Source: Candidatus Mediterraneibacter surreyensis (lineage in GTDB: Bacteria; Bacillota; Clostridia; Lachnospirales; Lachnospiraceae). From it: 64,000 nt of DNA. The notes beneath the pieces are model-generated. The model saw only the letters and a program-made list of their open reading frames with translations, made no database searches and was not told the DNA's origin. The stretch spans positions 23,387-87,386 of the forward strand of contig DWYB01000026.1 in NCBI GenBank assembly GCA_019118885.1. Direction: 5' to 3'. Position 1 is the first letter of the stretch, and each line of letters opens with the position of its first letter. Below, one piece after another: positions 33,875-43,420 of the stretch. The translations under genes were made by a program, and so were the position numbers.

Positions 33875-34255
33875 ATGAAATCTCTTGAAGAATTACGCGC
33901 GATCAGAGCGAAGATGCAGGGAAAGGTCGGAGTGCGCGCGGAGAATGCGGATCAGATCCGTGTAGTTGTAGGAATGGCAACCTGCGGGATCGCAAGCGGC
34001 GCGAGACCAGTGCTGACCGCCCTCTCTGATGCGGTGCAGGAACAGAACTTAAGCGAGAAGATCTGTGTGACGCAGACCGGCTGCATCGGCCTGTGCCAGT
34101 ACGAACCTATTGTGGAAGTTATGGAACCGGGAAAAGAGAAAGTCACTTATGTGAAAATGACTCCCGAGAAAGCTCTGGAGGTGCTGCGTCTTCATCTGAT
34201 CGACGGACAGGTAGTGACGAAATACACTCTGGGCGCGGCACAGAACAGCCTGTAG
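33875..34255 (+). CDS. hndB: Bifurcating hydrogenase [2Fe-2S] subunit (HndB-like)
   Basis: 126 residues of thioredoxin-like ferredoxin type, with cysteines in VVGMATCGIASGARPV and TQTGCIGLCQYEPIVEVM. It is the small fourth subunit seen in HndABCD. AATGGAGG precedes the ATG. The 83-bp gap before it holds three tandem ACAATGTRAC-like units (from 33793), of unknown meaning. Confidence 0.9.
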   Translation: MKSLEELRAIRAKMQGKVGVRAENADQIRVVVGMATCGIASGARPVLTALSDAVQEQNLSEKICVTQTGCIGLCQYEPIVEVMEPGKEKVTYVKMTPEKALEVLRLHLIDGQVVTKYTLGAAQNSL

Positions 34256-34293
34256 AAATCAGGCAAAATACAGAGAAAAGGAGGCAGAAATAT

Positions 34294-36081
34294 ATGTATC
34301 GTTCACACGTACTCGTCTGCGGCGGAACCGGATGTACTTCTTCCGGCAGCCAGCGGATCCGGGAGAGACTGGAAAAAGAGATCGCAGCCAACGGGCTGTC
34401 CGAAGAAGTCGGCGTTGTTAAGACCGGATGTTTCGGACTTTGCGCGCTGGGGCCGATCATGATCGTATATCCGGAAGGCACTTTTTATTCGATGGTTCAG
34501 GAGGACGATATCCCCGAGATCGTCTCTGAACACCTGCTGAAGGGAAGAGTTGTCACGCGGCTGCTCTATGATGAGACGACCAAGACAGACAAGATCATCC
34601 CGCTCAATGAGACGAATTTCTATAAAAAACAGCACAGGGTGGCGCTGAGAAACTGCGGCGTGATCAATCCTGAAAATATCGAAGAATACATAGGAACCGG
34701 CGGCTATGAGGCGCTTGGTATCGTTCTTACGGAGAAGAAGCCTGAAGAGGTGATTCAGATTCTTCTGGACAGCGGTTTAAGAGGAAGAGGAGGCGCCGGA
34801 TTTCCCACAGGATTAAAGTGGAAGTTTGCCGCGGCAAATGAAGCGGATCAGAAATATGTCTGCTGTAATGCAGATGAGGGAGACCCGGGAGCATTTATGG
34901 ACCGTTCCATCCTTGAGGGCGATCCCCATGCAGTGCTGGAGGCTATGGCCATTGCAGGCTATGCCATCGGAGCGTCGCAGGGCTATATCTATGTGCGCGC
35001 TGAGTATCCGATCGCAGTAAAGCGTCTTGAGATTGCCATAAACCAGGCGAGAGAATACGGACTGCTTGGCAAAAATATATTTGACAGCGGATTTGATTTC
35101 GATATTGAATTAAGACTTGGCGCCGGAGCGTTTGTATGCGGAGAGGAGACCGCTCTTATGACCTCCATCGAAGGAAACAGAGGCGAGCCCCGGCCACGCC
35201 CGCCGTTTCCGGCACTCAAAGGTCTTTTCCAGAAGCCGACTATCTTAAATAACGTGGAGACATTCGCTAATATTCCGCAGATCATCGTAAACGGTCCGGA
35301 ATGGTTTGCATCTATGGGAACGGAGAATTCAAAGGGAACGAAAGTGTTTGCCCTGGGCGGCAAGATCCACAACACAGGACTTGTGGAAGTTCCTATGGGA
35401 ACAACGCTCCGGGAGATCGTGGAGGAGATCGGAGGCGGTATCCCGAACGGCAAGAAGTTCAAGGCAGCACAGACCGGCGGACCGTCAGGCGGATGTATCC
35501 CTGCGGAGCACCTGGATGTGCCCATCGATTATGATAACCTGAAAAAGATCGGCTCCATGATGGGATCCGGCGGACTGATCATTATGGATGAGGATACCTG
35601 TATGGTGGATATTGCCAAGTTCTTCCTCGAATTTACCGTGGATGAGTCCTGCGGCAAGTGTACGCCGTGCCGGATCGGTACGAGACGTATGCTGGAGATT
35701 CTTGAGAAGATCACAAAAGGGCAGGCGACCATGGAAGATCTGGATAAGCTGGAAGAACTCTGCTATCATCTTCAGTCCAGTTCGCTGTGCGCCCTCGGAC
35801 AGACAGCGCCCAATCCGGTGCTCTCCACACTGCGCTACTTCAGGGATGAATATATCGCTCATATTGTGGATAAAAAATGTCCGGCGGGAGTTTGTAAGGA
35901 TCTGCTTCAGTTTAAGATCGATCCTGATAAATGTAAGGGATGTACGCTCTGCGCAAGGACATGTCCGGCGGATGCGATCATCGGTTCGGTAAGAGAAGTA
36001 CATATGATCAACCCCGAGAAATGCTTAAAGTGCGGCGCCTGCATAGAAAAATGCCGGTTCGGCGCGATCTACAAAGAATAA
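34294..36081 (+). CDS. hndC: Bifurcating hydrogenase flavoprotein subunit, NuoF-like (HydB/HndC)
   Basis: 595 residues. In order: thioredoxin-like [2Fe-2S] domain (Cys9, Cys14), FMN/NADH-binding NuoF core (GRGGAGFPTGLKW near 165; CNADEGDPGAFMDRS), SLBB segment, NuoF [4Fe-4S] site (CGKCTPCRIGTRR near 453), and a C-terminal 2x[4Fe-4S] ferredoxin (CKGCTLCARTCP, CLKCGACIEKC). This is the site where electrons from NADH and ferredoxin are combined or split. The ATG at 34294 follows AAAGGAGG; a frame open to 34093 overlaps hndB and is not used. Confidence 0.95.
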   Translation: MYRSHVLVCGGTGCTSSGSQRIRERLEKEIAANGLSEEVGVVKTGCFGLCALGPIMIVYPEGTFYSMVQEDDIPEIVSEHLLKGRVVTRLLYDETTKTDKIIPLNETNFYKKQHRVALRNCGVINPENIEEYIGTGGYEALGIVLTEKKPEEVIQILLDSGLRGRGGAGFPTGLKWKFAAANEADQKYVCCNADEGDPGAFMDRSILEGDPHAVLEAMAIAGYAIGASQGYIYVRAEYPIAVKRLEIAINQAREYGLLGKNIFDSGFDFDIELRLGAGAFVCGEETALMTSIEGNRGEPRPRPPFPALKGLFQKPTILNNVETFANIPQIIVNGPEWFASMGTENSKGTKVFALGGKIHNTGLVEVPMGTTLREIVEEIGGGIPNGKKFKAAQTGGPSGGCIPAEHLDVPIDYDNLKKIGSMMGSGGLIIMDEDTCMVDIAKFFLEFTVDESCGKCTPCRIGTRRMLEILEKITKGQATMEDLDKLEELCYHLQSSSLCALGQTAPNPVLSTLRYFRDEYIAHIVDKKCPAGVCKDLLQFKIDPDKCKGCTLCARTCPADAIIGSVREVHMINPEKCLKCGACIEKCRFGAIYKE

Positions 36082-36096
36082 GGGAGGGCAGTGAGA

Positions 36097-37839
36097 ATGG
36101 AAAATGTGAATTTAAAGATAAACGGCCTGAATGTAACTGCGCCCGCAGGTTCTACGATCCTTGAGGCGGCACAGGCGGCGGGCATCCGTATCCCTACGCT
36201 GTGCTATTTAAAAGAGATCAATGAGATCGGCGCATGCCGTATGTGTGTGGTGGAAGTAAAAGGGGCGAGAAATCTGGTGGCGGCATGCGTCTACCCGGTG
36301 TCCGAGGGCATGGAAGTGCTGACCAATACGAAGAAACTGCTGGAATCCAGAAGGAGAACGCTGGAACTTCTCCTGTCCAACCACGATAAGAAATGTCTCT
36401 CCTGCGTGCGCAGCGGTCACTGTGAACTACAGGAACTCTGCCAGGAGCTGGGCGTGACGGACGAGGATTATTTCGCAGGCGAATCGCCTCATTATGAACT
36501 GGATGAGAGTGCGGTACATATGGTACGGGATAATAATAAATGTATCCTCTGCCGGAGATGTTCGGCCGTATGTGAGAAAGTACAGAGCGTCGGCGTTATC
36601 GGGCCCAACAACAGAGGGTTTGCAACATTTATCGGATCGCCATTTGATATGGGGCTGGGTGATACGAGCTGCGTATCCTGCGGCCAGTGCATTGCCGCCT
36701 GTCCTACCGGCGCCCTTTATGAGAAGAGCAATATTGACGACGTCCTCGAAGCGATTGCCGACGAGACGAAGCATGTGGTCGTTCAGCCCGCTCCGTCCGT
36801 GCGCGCGGCGCTGGGCGAAGAGTTCGGCTATCCCATGGGAACAGATGTGGAAGGAAAGATGGCTGCGGCGCTTAGAAGGATCGGATTTGATAAAGTGTTC
36901 GATACGGATTTCAGCGCTGACCTTACAATTATGGAAGAGGCGCATGAGTTCCTTGACCGTGTAAGAAACGGGGGCGTCCTGCCGATGATGACGTCCTGCT
37001 CGCCGGGATGGATCAAATACTGCGAGCACTATTATCCGGATCAGCTGGCGCATCTGTCCAGCTGCAAGTCGCCCCAGCAGATGTTTGGTGCAATTACCAA
37101 GACATATTACGCTGAAAAGATGGGAATCGCTCCGGAAGATATCGTCTGCGTCAGCGTGATGCCGTGTACGGCAAAGAAATTCGAGATCCGGAGAGACGAC
37201 CAGTATGCGGCGGGAGTGCCGGATGTGGATATCTCTATCACCACAAGAGAACTGGCGCGTCTGATCCGTAAAGTGGGGATTGATTTCCGCAGCCTGCCGG
37301 ATGAAGCATTTGACGATCCTCTCGGTGAATCCTCAGGCGCCGGCGTTATCTTCGGAGCTACCGGCGGAGTGATGGAAGCGGCGCTTCGAACCGCTGTGGA
37401 AGAACTGACCGGAGAAACGCTGGACAAAGTCGAGTTCATGGAAGTCCGTGGAACAGACGGAATCAAAGAGGCGACTTACCATGTAGCCGGAATGGACGTA
37501 AAAGTGGCGGTTGCTTCCGGACTTTCCAATGCAAAGATCATCATGGATAAAGTGCGTTCCGGCGAGGCGGACTATCATTTCATCGAGATCATGTGCTGCC
37601 CGGGCGGATGCGTAAACGGCGGCGGACAGCCTCAGGTGCATGCAGACGTGCGCAACTTCACGGACGTGAAAGCAATCCGCGCGAAAGCCCTCTACGATAA
37701 CGACGCGGCAAAGACGATCCGAAAATCCCATGAAAACTCGTCCATCAAGAAAGTATATCACGAGTATCTGGGAGCACCGGGGAGCGAGAAGGCACATCAT
37801 ATACTGCATACAACCTATGTAAAACGTACCATTAATTAA
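36097..37839 (+). CDS. hndD: [FeFe] hydrogenase catalytic subunit (HydA/HndD)
   Basis: 580 residues. N-terminal [2Fe-2S] (Cys36, Cys47, Cys50), His-Cys3 [4Fe-4S] (CLSCVRSGHCELQ), 2x[4Fe-4S] (CILCRRCSAVC, CVSCGQCIAAC), then the H-cluster domain with TSCSPGW (near 300), MPCTAKKFE and EIMCCPGGCVNGGGQP, and the C-terminal small-subunit-like tail. Loop 1 has Ser where the textbook motif TSCCPxW has its second Cys; I believe this occurs in multimeric enzymes but cannot check. The ATG at 36097 follows AGGGAGGG. It is the catalytic partner of hndA-C, making or using H2. Confidence 0.95.
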   Translation: MENVNLKINGLNVTAPAGSTILEAAQAAGIRIPTLCYLKEINEIGACRMCVVEVKGARNLVAACVYPVSEGMEVLTNTKKLLESRRRTLELLLSNHDKKCLSCVRSGHCELQELCQELGVTDEDYFAGESPHYELDESAVHMVRDNNKCILCRRCSAVCEKVQSVGVIGPNNRGFATFIGSPFDMGLGDTSCVSCGQCIAACPTGALYEKSNIDDVLEAIADETKHVVVQPAPSVRAALGEEFGYPMGTDVEGKMAAALRRIGFDKVFDTDFSADLTIMEEAHEFLDRVRNGGVLPMMTSCSPGWIKYCEHYYPDQLAHLSSCKSPQQMFGAITKTYYAEKMGIAPEDIVCVSVMPCTAKKFEIRRDDQYAAGVPDVDISITTRELARLIRKVGIDFRSLPDEAFDDPLGESSGAGVIFGATGGVMEAALRTAVEELTGETLDKVEFMEVRGTDGIKEATYHVAGMDVKVAVASGLSNAKIIMDKVRSGEADYHFIEIMCCPGGCVNGGGQPQVHADVRNFTDVKAIRAKALYDNDAAKTIRKSHENSSIKKVYHEYLGAPGSEKAHHILHTTYVKRTIN

Positions 37840-38524
37840 ATTCGTGTTTGTTCCAGCAATCATATGATGTTTCGAATAAAAAATATCAGATAGAGAAGCT
37901 GACGCAGAAAAAAGGGGAACTGCATCGCCATGCCGGCCCGCTTTACCTCAAAGATTTGAATGGGTGTAACGGCGAAAGGAAATGCGCGTCCATTGGAACT
38001 TGCATTTCCTTTCACCTAACATCCAGAACAAATGCTTTTCGGAACGCTCCTGCCTTAATGCATGGCTCACGCAGTTCCCCTTTTTTCTGCTGTTTCATCC
38101 AATCTGTTCGTTTTTCTGTCCGGTCATCACGAAGATTCCTGAACAAATACTCATAGAAACGGGAAGAGAGTGGAACGTTTTCGATAAAGCGCCCTTTTCT
38201 TCCCGTTTTTATGAATGTTTGTTTATAGGATACGCTGCGAGTAATCGGAAAATCTGCCATCTGATGCGCCAGCTGTGAGAAGCGGATACTGTATAAGCCA
38301 TGCATTAAGGCAGGAGCGTTCCGAATACACCTGGTTCTCCCTGTTAGAAAAAGCAAATGCAAGTTCCAATGGACGAGCATTTGCTTTTTCGTTACAGGGA
38401 TTCCAGGGGACGAGGAGAAGCGGGCCGGCATGGCGCTACAGTATCCGTTTCTTACGGCGTCCGTAATTCAGATCAGATCCCTTTTCTGTTTTCTGCAGAG
38501 TAATCTATATAACAAACACAAATT
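37839..38524. repeat. Structured repeat element A (inverted relative to B)
   Basis: A 686-bp non-coding element between two convergent stop codons. Ends are AATTCGTGTTTGTT and AACAAACACAAATT (terminal inverted repeats). Hairpins: GAAAGGAAATGC/GCATTTCCTTTC (37974-37985, 38002-38013), GAAAAAGCAAATGC/GCATTTGCTTTTTC (38347-38360, 38377-38390), and a central 26-bp imperfect stem (38142-38167, 38198-38223). The 16-nt loops of the first two are complementary at 15 of 16 positions. The sequence matches the reverse complement of element B. Apparent small ORFs are read through these hairpins and I do not call them genes. Confidence 0.9.
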
Positions 38525-38526
38525 AA

Positions 38527-40626
38527 CTACTCAAACACATTCCCATAGAATTCCCCGTTCTTATACTGAACCTCTATATAATCCTCCTGAGATTTCCCGT
38601 CATCGAGGATTCCGCCTGAATACGGGCGGAAGTGTTCCAGAAGAAGAGTGATATCTTCCTGAGCCGTGACGGAGATCGTTATCTCTGAATCATAGAAGAG
38701 TAAATCTGCCGTATCAGAGAGTTGAGAGATCAAATTACTGAACTTGCCGCTCTTAACAGAATCATTGTAGAGGTAGACTGTGACGCCGGACACATCTTCA
38801 GGGTCAACACGGCTGCGCAGCGTATATCCGTAATCCTCCAGCAGTGCAAGCGTATTCGTATATTCCGGATACAGGTATAATTGCGATACATTGATTGGAA
38901 AACCGTCACTGAAATAGGAGTTCCCGGTGTTGTATGAAGGGCCGGTCTTATCTATAGTCTGTTCAGTCTGTTCCGGGTCAGGTATTTGAACAGAGAGTTC
39001 ACCTATGGGAACAGAGTTTATGAGCGTATCGGCGCTGACATTCAGGATATCTTTTTCATATGCTTCCAGAAGGGCGTTCCGCTGCTCTTTATCCAGTTTC
39101 ATTTGATCCGGTATACCATAGATATCGGACAGAGCGATGGATATTACGGAGTTTTTATCAAGGTGGAAGTAAGGAAAGAGCTCTTTTCTGTAGTTCTGAT
39201 TATCCAGCACCTCTTCCAACGCGGCGGCAGCGTCTTCATATCTGACAGGATACTGCCTCGATACAACCCGTCCGCCTGAGATTTTATAACGGAATAATGC
39301 GTTAATATAATCTGGGTTATCCTGTGCATCGATACCGTTTTCCAGATTTTCGATTCCGGAGCGTGCCAGAGTATAGAGGACATCTGTCTCTTCTTTGGGA
39401 GCAAAATATCCAAGCTCGGATTCGAAAGGATATTCAAGATCCGGATAACTAAAATAGTAGCTGAAGGAATCCGGCCGGAAACAGATGGCTTCCACCTTAT
39501 CTTCGTTCGGTATATAGGTATCATAACCGAGAAGATCAAACCGGAAGATACACAGAACCGCCATGACGCCGGCAACCGCTATAAGGGAGGATTTCCAGCC
39601 TCTGAGGAGCTGTTTCAGATCCAGGGTATATATGAATTCGATCACAGCGCAGAGGATGACAGCTGCCAGGAGACTCAGGAGAAAGATCCATCCGGTACCG
39701 TCGAGCAGCATGAGCTTCTGGACCGCAAGGCTGACAAACAGTGCGGTCGGGATGCAGATCAGTACTTTCAGCACAGGAGCAACAGCAGGAAATGCAATGG
39801 AATTCCCTGCAGCCTCTGACGGGTAAATCCGGTAGAGGAGTACCGCACATATGATAAGCAGAGCGGATATAAGTATCGCCGCGGCAGCCGGACCGACATG
39901 GAGGCTGCCGGTGGCCCCCTCTGTGATCAGGGAACTGAACAATTCATAAGGAGAAAGGTAACTGGCAAGTTTCTGAGGCAGTGTGGAGCTCAGATCATAG
40001 CTGTAGTAACTCTTGAAAAAGGCCAGTTCCAGCGAAGAAGCCAGGGCAAATATCATGGTGGGATATACAATTACCGCCAGCGCTGCCAACAGTCCGGTGA
40101 CAGTCCTTCCCGTTACCATAACGGCGAAGACAGAAGCATTATAAATGACAAAAAACGCCAGGATGCCGCCAAGGGCGGCTACAGCAGAATATTGTACAAG
40201 CCGGGCGGTCATAAGTCCGTTTACCGCGCCTGCTATTATAGTCAGTATACTGCAGATCATATATGGAACAAGAAAGATGATCAGTCCGGACAGGTAGGTT
40301 GTGGCAAACCATGTTGTGCGTTTCACAGGAAGAGAGTGGAAAAAGTCCAGCCTCTCTCTGGAGTGGATATAGCCGAAACCGGTCAGGGCGGTAAGAACGG
40401 CTAACACTGCAATCGCCCCGGCAAGAGAGCGCAGGTTATTCCCGTTTATTAGACCGGGAAAATAAGCGATAAGGTCTGATGCAGAATCTGTGTATGTACT
40501 TAGAAAGAGCATTGTATAAACAGGCATAGCCAGAAAGAGAACAATGCTTGTCAATGCGAGAAGCCATCCTCTGTGTTTGATGTCCGCACGAATTAGTTTA
40601 ATGTAAGAAATAGTCTTTGACGTCAT
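38527..40626 (-). CDS. ABC transporter membrane protein with large extracytoplasmic domain
   Basis: 699 residues. Helices in the N-terminal half (LLALTSIVLFLAMPVYTMLF; LAGAIAVLAVLTALTGFGYI) form an ABC-2-like permease including SRERLDFFHSLPVKR. After about residue 355 a soluble, acidic domain of 340 residues follows. The same architecture occurs in the paralogue at 55876-57897. The ATG at 40626 follows GGAGGTGG; an upstream in-frame start has no ribosome site. It overlaps the ATPase gene by 29 bp. Probably an exporter or antibiotic-response transporter of YtrCD-like kind (inferred). Confidence 0.85.
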   Translation of the reverse strand: MTSKTISYIKLIRADIKHRGWLLALTSIVLFLAMPVYTMLFLSTYTDSASDLIAYFPGLINGNNLRSLAGAIAVLAVLTALTGFGYIHSRERLDFFHSLPVKRTTWFATTYLSGLIIFLVPYMICSILTIIAGAVNGLMTARLVQYSAVAALGGILAFFVIYNASVFAVMVTGRTVTGLLAALAVIVYPTMIFALASSLELAFFKSYYSYDLSSTLPQKLASYLSPYELFSSLITEGATGSLHVGPAAAAILISALLIICAVLLYRIYPSEAAGNSIAFPAVAPVLKVLICIPTALFVSLAVQKLMLLDGTGWIFLLSLLAAVILCAVIEFIYTLDLKQLLRGWKSSLIAVAGVMAVLCIFRFDLLGYDTYIPNEDKVEAICFRPDSFSYYFSYPDLEYPFESELGYFAPKEETDVLYTLARSGIENLENGIDAQDNPDYINALFRYKISGGRVVSRQYPVRYEDAAAALEEVLDNQNYRKELFPYFHLDKNSVISIALSDIYGIPDQMKLDKEQRNALLEAYEKDILNVSADTLINSVPIGELSVQIPDPEQTEQTIDKTGPSYNTGNSYFSDGFPINVSQLYLYPEYTNTLALLEDYGYTLRSRVDPEDVSGVTVYLYNDSVKSGKFSNLISQLSDTADLLFYDSEITISVTAQEDITLLLEHFRPYSGGILDDGKSQEDYIEVQYKNGEFYGNVFE

Positions 40627-41503
40627 AACCGGCCACCTCCGTTTCACTGATAAATATTTCTTCGAGAGTAAGGGGCAGAACCTCGATAAACAGAGGGTTC
40701 TGCGCTTCTGCAATGCGCAGGACTTCCGAGCGCTCTCCACGGACTGTGAGAGTCAGCAAAGATCCGGTGCGTTCCAGCTTAACGACGCGCAGGTTCCTTA
40801 AAAGTTCCTGCTCGCGGTGAGCATCCTGGATCACACATTGAAGTTTACAGATATTACATTTGATCTGGTCAAGGTCCTGTGTGAGCAGCAGCTTTCCCTG
40901 ATGGAGAAGCCCCACATTGTCGCAGATGTCTTCCAGTTCCCTGAGATTGTGGGAAGAGATCACGGGGGTAAAATCCCGGTTCATGATCTCGGCGGCAAAC
41001 AGGCTTTTGACCGCCTGGCGCACTACAGGGTCAAGTCCGTCAAATGTCTCATCGCACAACAGATATTTCGTACCGGCGCACAGACCAAGAAGGATTGACA
41101 CCTGTTTTTTCATACCTTTTGAGAAAGCGTTGATTCTGCGGTTGGTATCCAGATTAAAGATTTTGGTCAGAGAATCGAATTGCTTTGTGTTAAAGGCCGG
41201 GTAGACTGTCATATAGTAATCCCTCATTTCTTTCAGGTCTGCATTCTGAAAAAAGTAGGGAGAGTCAGATAAGAAACAAATCTGGGATTTTATATCCGGG
41301 TTTTCGAATACCGGGTCTCCATCTACAAGGAGTTCTCCGCTGTCAGGACGGATAATCCCGCTGATCATGCGAAGCAGTGTGCTTTTCCCCGCACCGTTTG
41401 ATCCGATCAGACCGAATACCATACCCTCGCGAATCGTGCCGGTTACATGATCTACAGCGTGTATATTGTGAAATGTCTTGTCAAGGTCTTTCAGTTCGAT
41501 CAT
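40598..41503 (-). CDS. ABC transporter ATPase, YtrB-like
   Basis: 301 residues. Walker A GSNGAGKST near residues 34-42, a signature degenerated to FSKGMKKQVSILLGL, and Walker B YLLCDETFDGLDP. It has a C-terminal extension of about 90 residues. It forms a transporter with the membrane protein that follows; the GntR regulator precedes it with ATGA overlap. The sequence is close to the ATPase at 54966-55901, indicating an old duplication. Confidence 0.92.
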   Translation of the reverse strand: MIELKDLDKTFHNIHAVDHVTGTIREGMVFGLIGSNGAGKSTLLRMISGIIRPDSGELLVDGDPVFENPDIKSQICFLSDSPYFFQNADLKEMRDYYMTVYPAFNTKQFDSLTKIFNLDTNRRINAFSKGMKKQVSILLGLCAGTKYLLCDETFDGLDPVVRQAVKSLFAAEIMNRDFTPVISSHNLRELEDICDNVGLLHQGKLLLTQDLDQIKCNICKLQCVIQDAHREQELLRNLRVVKLERTGSLLTLTVRGERSEVLRIAEAQNPLFIEVLPLTLEEIFISETEVAGYDVKDYFLH

Positions 41504-41874
41504 CTGATATCCTCCTCCTGATACAGTCCATCCAGGACTGTAATGTATTCTGAACGTGTAATTCCAAGCTCTTTGCCCTGCCTGAGAAGCTGACGGATCT
41601 CTTCCAGCAGGGAATGTTTTTTATTTTCTGCAAGTTTTGCAGTGTCCGATACATAATTACCGCGTCCTCTGACCGGATAGATATAGCCTTGCTGTTCCAA
41701 CAGTGCAAAGGCTTTCTGTATAGTGTTCGGATTGATGGAAAGCTCCACGGCGAGGGAGCGCACAGAGGGCATCTGGCTGCCCGGGGGCAGCGCTCCTCTC
41801 AGGATCAAAGCCTGGAAACGCTCTGCAATCTGCTCGTAAAGCGGCAGTTTGCTTTGATAGTCGATTGTGATCAT
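41500..41874 (-). CDS. GntR-family regulator, YtrA subfamily
   Basis: 124 residues, the short form typical of YtrA: a winged helix (YEQIAERFQALILRGALPPG, then MPSVRSLAVELSINPNTIQK) and a brief dimerisation tail (LLEEIRQLLRQGKELGITRS). Such regulators repress the ABC operon they head and often respond to cell-wall antibiotics. Promoter and operator are visible upstream at 41909-41962. Confidence 0.92.
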   Translation of the reverse strand: MITIDYQSKLPLYEQIAERFQALILRGALPPGSQMPSVRSLAVELSINPNTIQKAFALLEQQGYIYPVRGRGNYVSDTAKLAENKKHSLLEEIRQLLRQGKELGITRSEYITVLDGLYQEEDIR

Positions 41875-41908
41875 AGTATCCCTCTTCTTTTTTATATAAC
41901 TGTTTGAA

Positions 41909-41931
41909 GTGTACTAATGCTAATAGTACAC
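41909..41931. promoter_or_regulatory. Probable operator of the YtrA-type GntR regulator
   Basis: GTGTACTA (41909-41916) and TAGTACAC (41924-41931) form an 8-bp inverted repeat with a 7-bp spacer. It begins 3 bp downstream of the -10 box, over the expected transcription start, as in YtrA-type operators. Confidence 0.8.
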
Positions 41932-41933
41932 AT

Positions 41934-41962
41934 AACATACCATAGAAGATATGGAAAGTCAA
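41934..41962 (-). promoter_or_regulatory. Promoter of the GntR-ABC operon
   Basis: Minus-strand TTGACT (41957-41962), 17-bp spacer, TATGTT (41934-41939). Confidence 0.7.
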
Positions 41963-41989
41963 TATTGATGAAATTCGTTGATGTTTATC

Positions 41990-42018
41990 TTGTGAATCCG
42001 GAAGAATAGTGGTATGAT
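41990..42018 (+). promoter_or_regulatory. Promoter of the folate operon
   Basis: TTGTGA (41990-41995), 17-bp spacer, TATGAT (42013-42018). Transcription would start near 42025, just before a hairpin. Confidence 0.6.
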
Positions 42019-42027
42019 GTACATCGT

Positions 42028-42054
42028 CGTAAAGGGTTAGAAGATCCCTTTACG
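42028..42054 (+). promoter_or_regulatory. 5'-leader hairpin of folC
   Basis: CGTAAAGGG (42028-42036) and CCCTTTACG (42046-42054) form a perfect 9-bp stem with a 9-nt loop at the expected 5' end of the mRNA. It has no T tail, so it is not a terminator. It may protect the 5' end; it does not match the THF riboswitch layout that I know. Confidence 0.55.
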
Positions 42055-42093
42055 AGGAAACACAAACAGAATACGGAAAGGAAACGAAAGAAC

Positions 42094-43401
42094 GTGACCT
42101 ATAGAGAAGCAAGGGTATATTTGGACGAGATGTCGAAATACGGAAGTGTACTTGGCTTGGAGACGATTCGAGGTCTGTTGCGTGAACTTGGGAATCCCCA
42201 GGATGATTTGAAGTTCATACATATTGCAGGAACGAATGGCAAGGGATCTGTGCTTGCATACACTTCGATGATATTGAGTGAGGCAGGATACAGGATCGGG
42301 CGGTATGTTTCACCGACAGTGGTTTCCTATCTGGAGCGGATACAGGTTGACGCGAAATGGATATCAGAAGAGAAATTCGCTGAACTGACAGAGAGAGTAA
42401 GAAACGCTATTGCCCGGCTTGAAGCTGCGGGGGAGAATATTCCCACAGTTTTTGAGATAGAAACGGCAATAGCTTTTTTGTATTTTAAGGAAATGAAATG
42501 CGATCTGGTGGTGCTGGAAGCGGGGCTTGGCGGAGAGCTGGACGCAACGAACATCATCCGGAACACGATCTGTGCAGTCTTTGCCAGCATCAGCAGGGAT
42601 CATCTGGGCATTCTCGGGAATACGCTCACGGAGATTGCGGAGAATAAGGCAGGTATCATAAAGCCCGGCTGCGCGGTGATCTCGGCACGTCAGAAAGACA
42701 GTGTGTCCGGCATTTTAAAAAGCAGAGCGGAAAGTTACGGCTGCAGATATGCAGAGGCGGAACCGGAACTTGCAGAAGTGGAAAAGGAAGATTACCACGG
42801 AATGTATTTTTCCTATAAAGACTTCCGGTCGCTGCACACGGTTATGGCGGGGAAGAACCAGATCGGAAATGCGGCCGCTGCTCTGGAGGTAGTCTGTGCG
42901 CTGAGAAACGACGGATATAAGATTCCGGATGATGCCGTAAAAAGAGGGCTGGAGCGGACGCAGTGGCCGGGGAGATTCAGCTGTGTCGGGGAATCTCCTG
43001 TATTTATCCTGGACGGGGCTCATAATGAGGATGCGGCGCTCAAACTAAGGGAATCTGTTGAGGCATATTTCCCCGGGCGCAGGCTGATCGGTATTATGGG
43101 AGTATTTAAAGACAAAGAGTATGAGAAGATTGCACAGACAATGGGGCCGCTTATGTCGGTGATCTACGCGGTGGATCTCCCGGATGAAAAAAGAGGGCTC
43201 CCGTCGGAAAAGCTTGCAGAAGTGCTTGAAAAATACTGTTCCTGCGTAAAGCGTCCGACTGGATACGGACAAAGAGCAGGAGTGGATTCTGCAGTGCAGG
43301 CAGCGCTTCTTGAGGCAAAGAAAGATGATGTGATACTCGCATTCGGCTCGCTGTCCTATCTGTATCAGGTAAAGGCAGCATATGACAGAGCTGTATGGTA
43401 A
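42094..43401 (+). CDS. folC: Folylpolyglutamate synthase / dihydrofolate synthase
   Basis: 435 residues. Adds glutamate to dihydropteroate and folates. Mur-ligase-type P-loop [16 protein letters not shown] near residue 43, [15 protein letters not shown] near 138, and the C-terminal [12 protein letters not shown] near 306 are conserved. It starts with GTG after GGAAAGGAAACG. First gene of the folate operon folC-folE-HD-folP-folBK. Confidence 0.94.
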   Translation: MTYREARVYLDEMSKYGSVLGLETIRGLLRELGNPQDDLKFIHIAGTNGKGSVLAYTSMILSEAGYRIGRYVSPTVVSYLERIQVDAKWISEEKFAELTERVRNAIARLEAAGENIPTVFEIETAIAFLYFKEMKCDLVVLEAGLGGELDATNIIRNTICAVFASISRDHLGILGNTLTEIAENKAGIIKPGCAVISARQKDSVSGILKSRAESYGCRYAEAEPELAEVEKEDYHGMYFSYKDFRSLHTVMAGKNQIGNAAAALEVVCALRNDGYKIPDDAVKRGLERTQWPGRFSCVGESPVFILDGAHNEDAALKLRESVEAYFPGRRLIGIMGVFKDKEYEKIAQTMGPLMSVIYAVDLPDEKRGLPSEKLAEVLEKYCSCVKRPTGYGQRAGVDSAVQAALLEAKKDDVILAFGSLSYLYQVKAAYDRAVW

Positions 43402-43420
43402 AAGAAAAGAGGAAAGAAAA

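Noticed and set aside
38012-38431. 139-codon frame in element A and its 85-codon relative in element B
   Set aside because: Although partly shared (MPARFSSSPGIPVTKK), the frame runs through both arms of hairpins, has no ribosome site and differs in length; best explained by the repeat itself.
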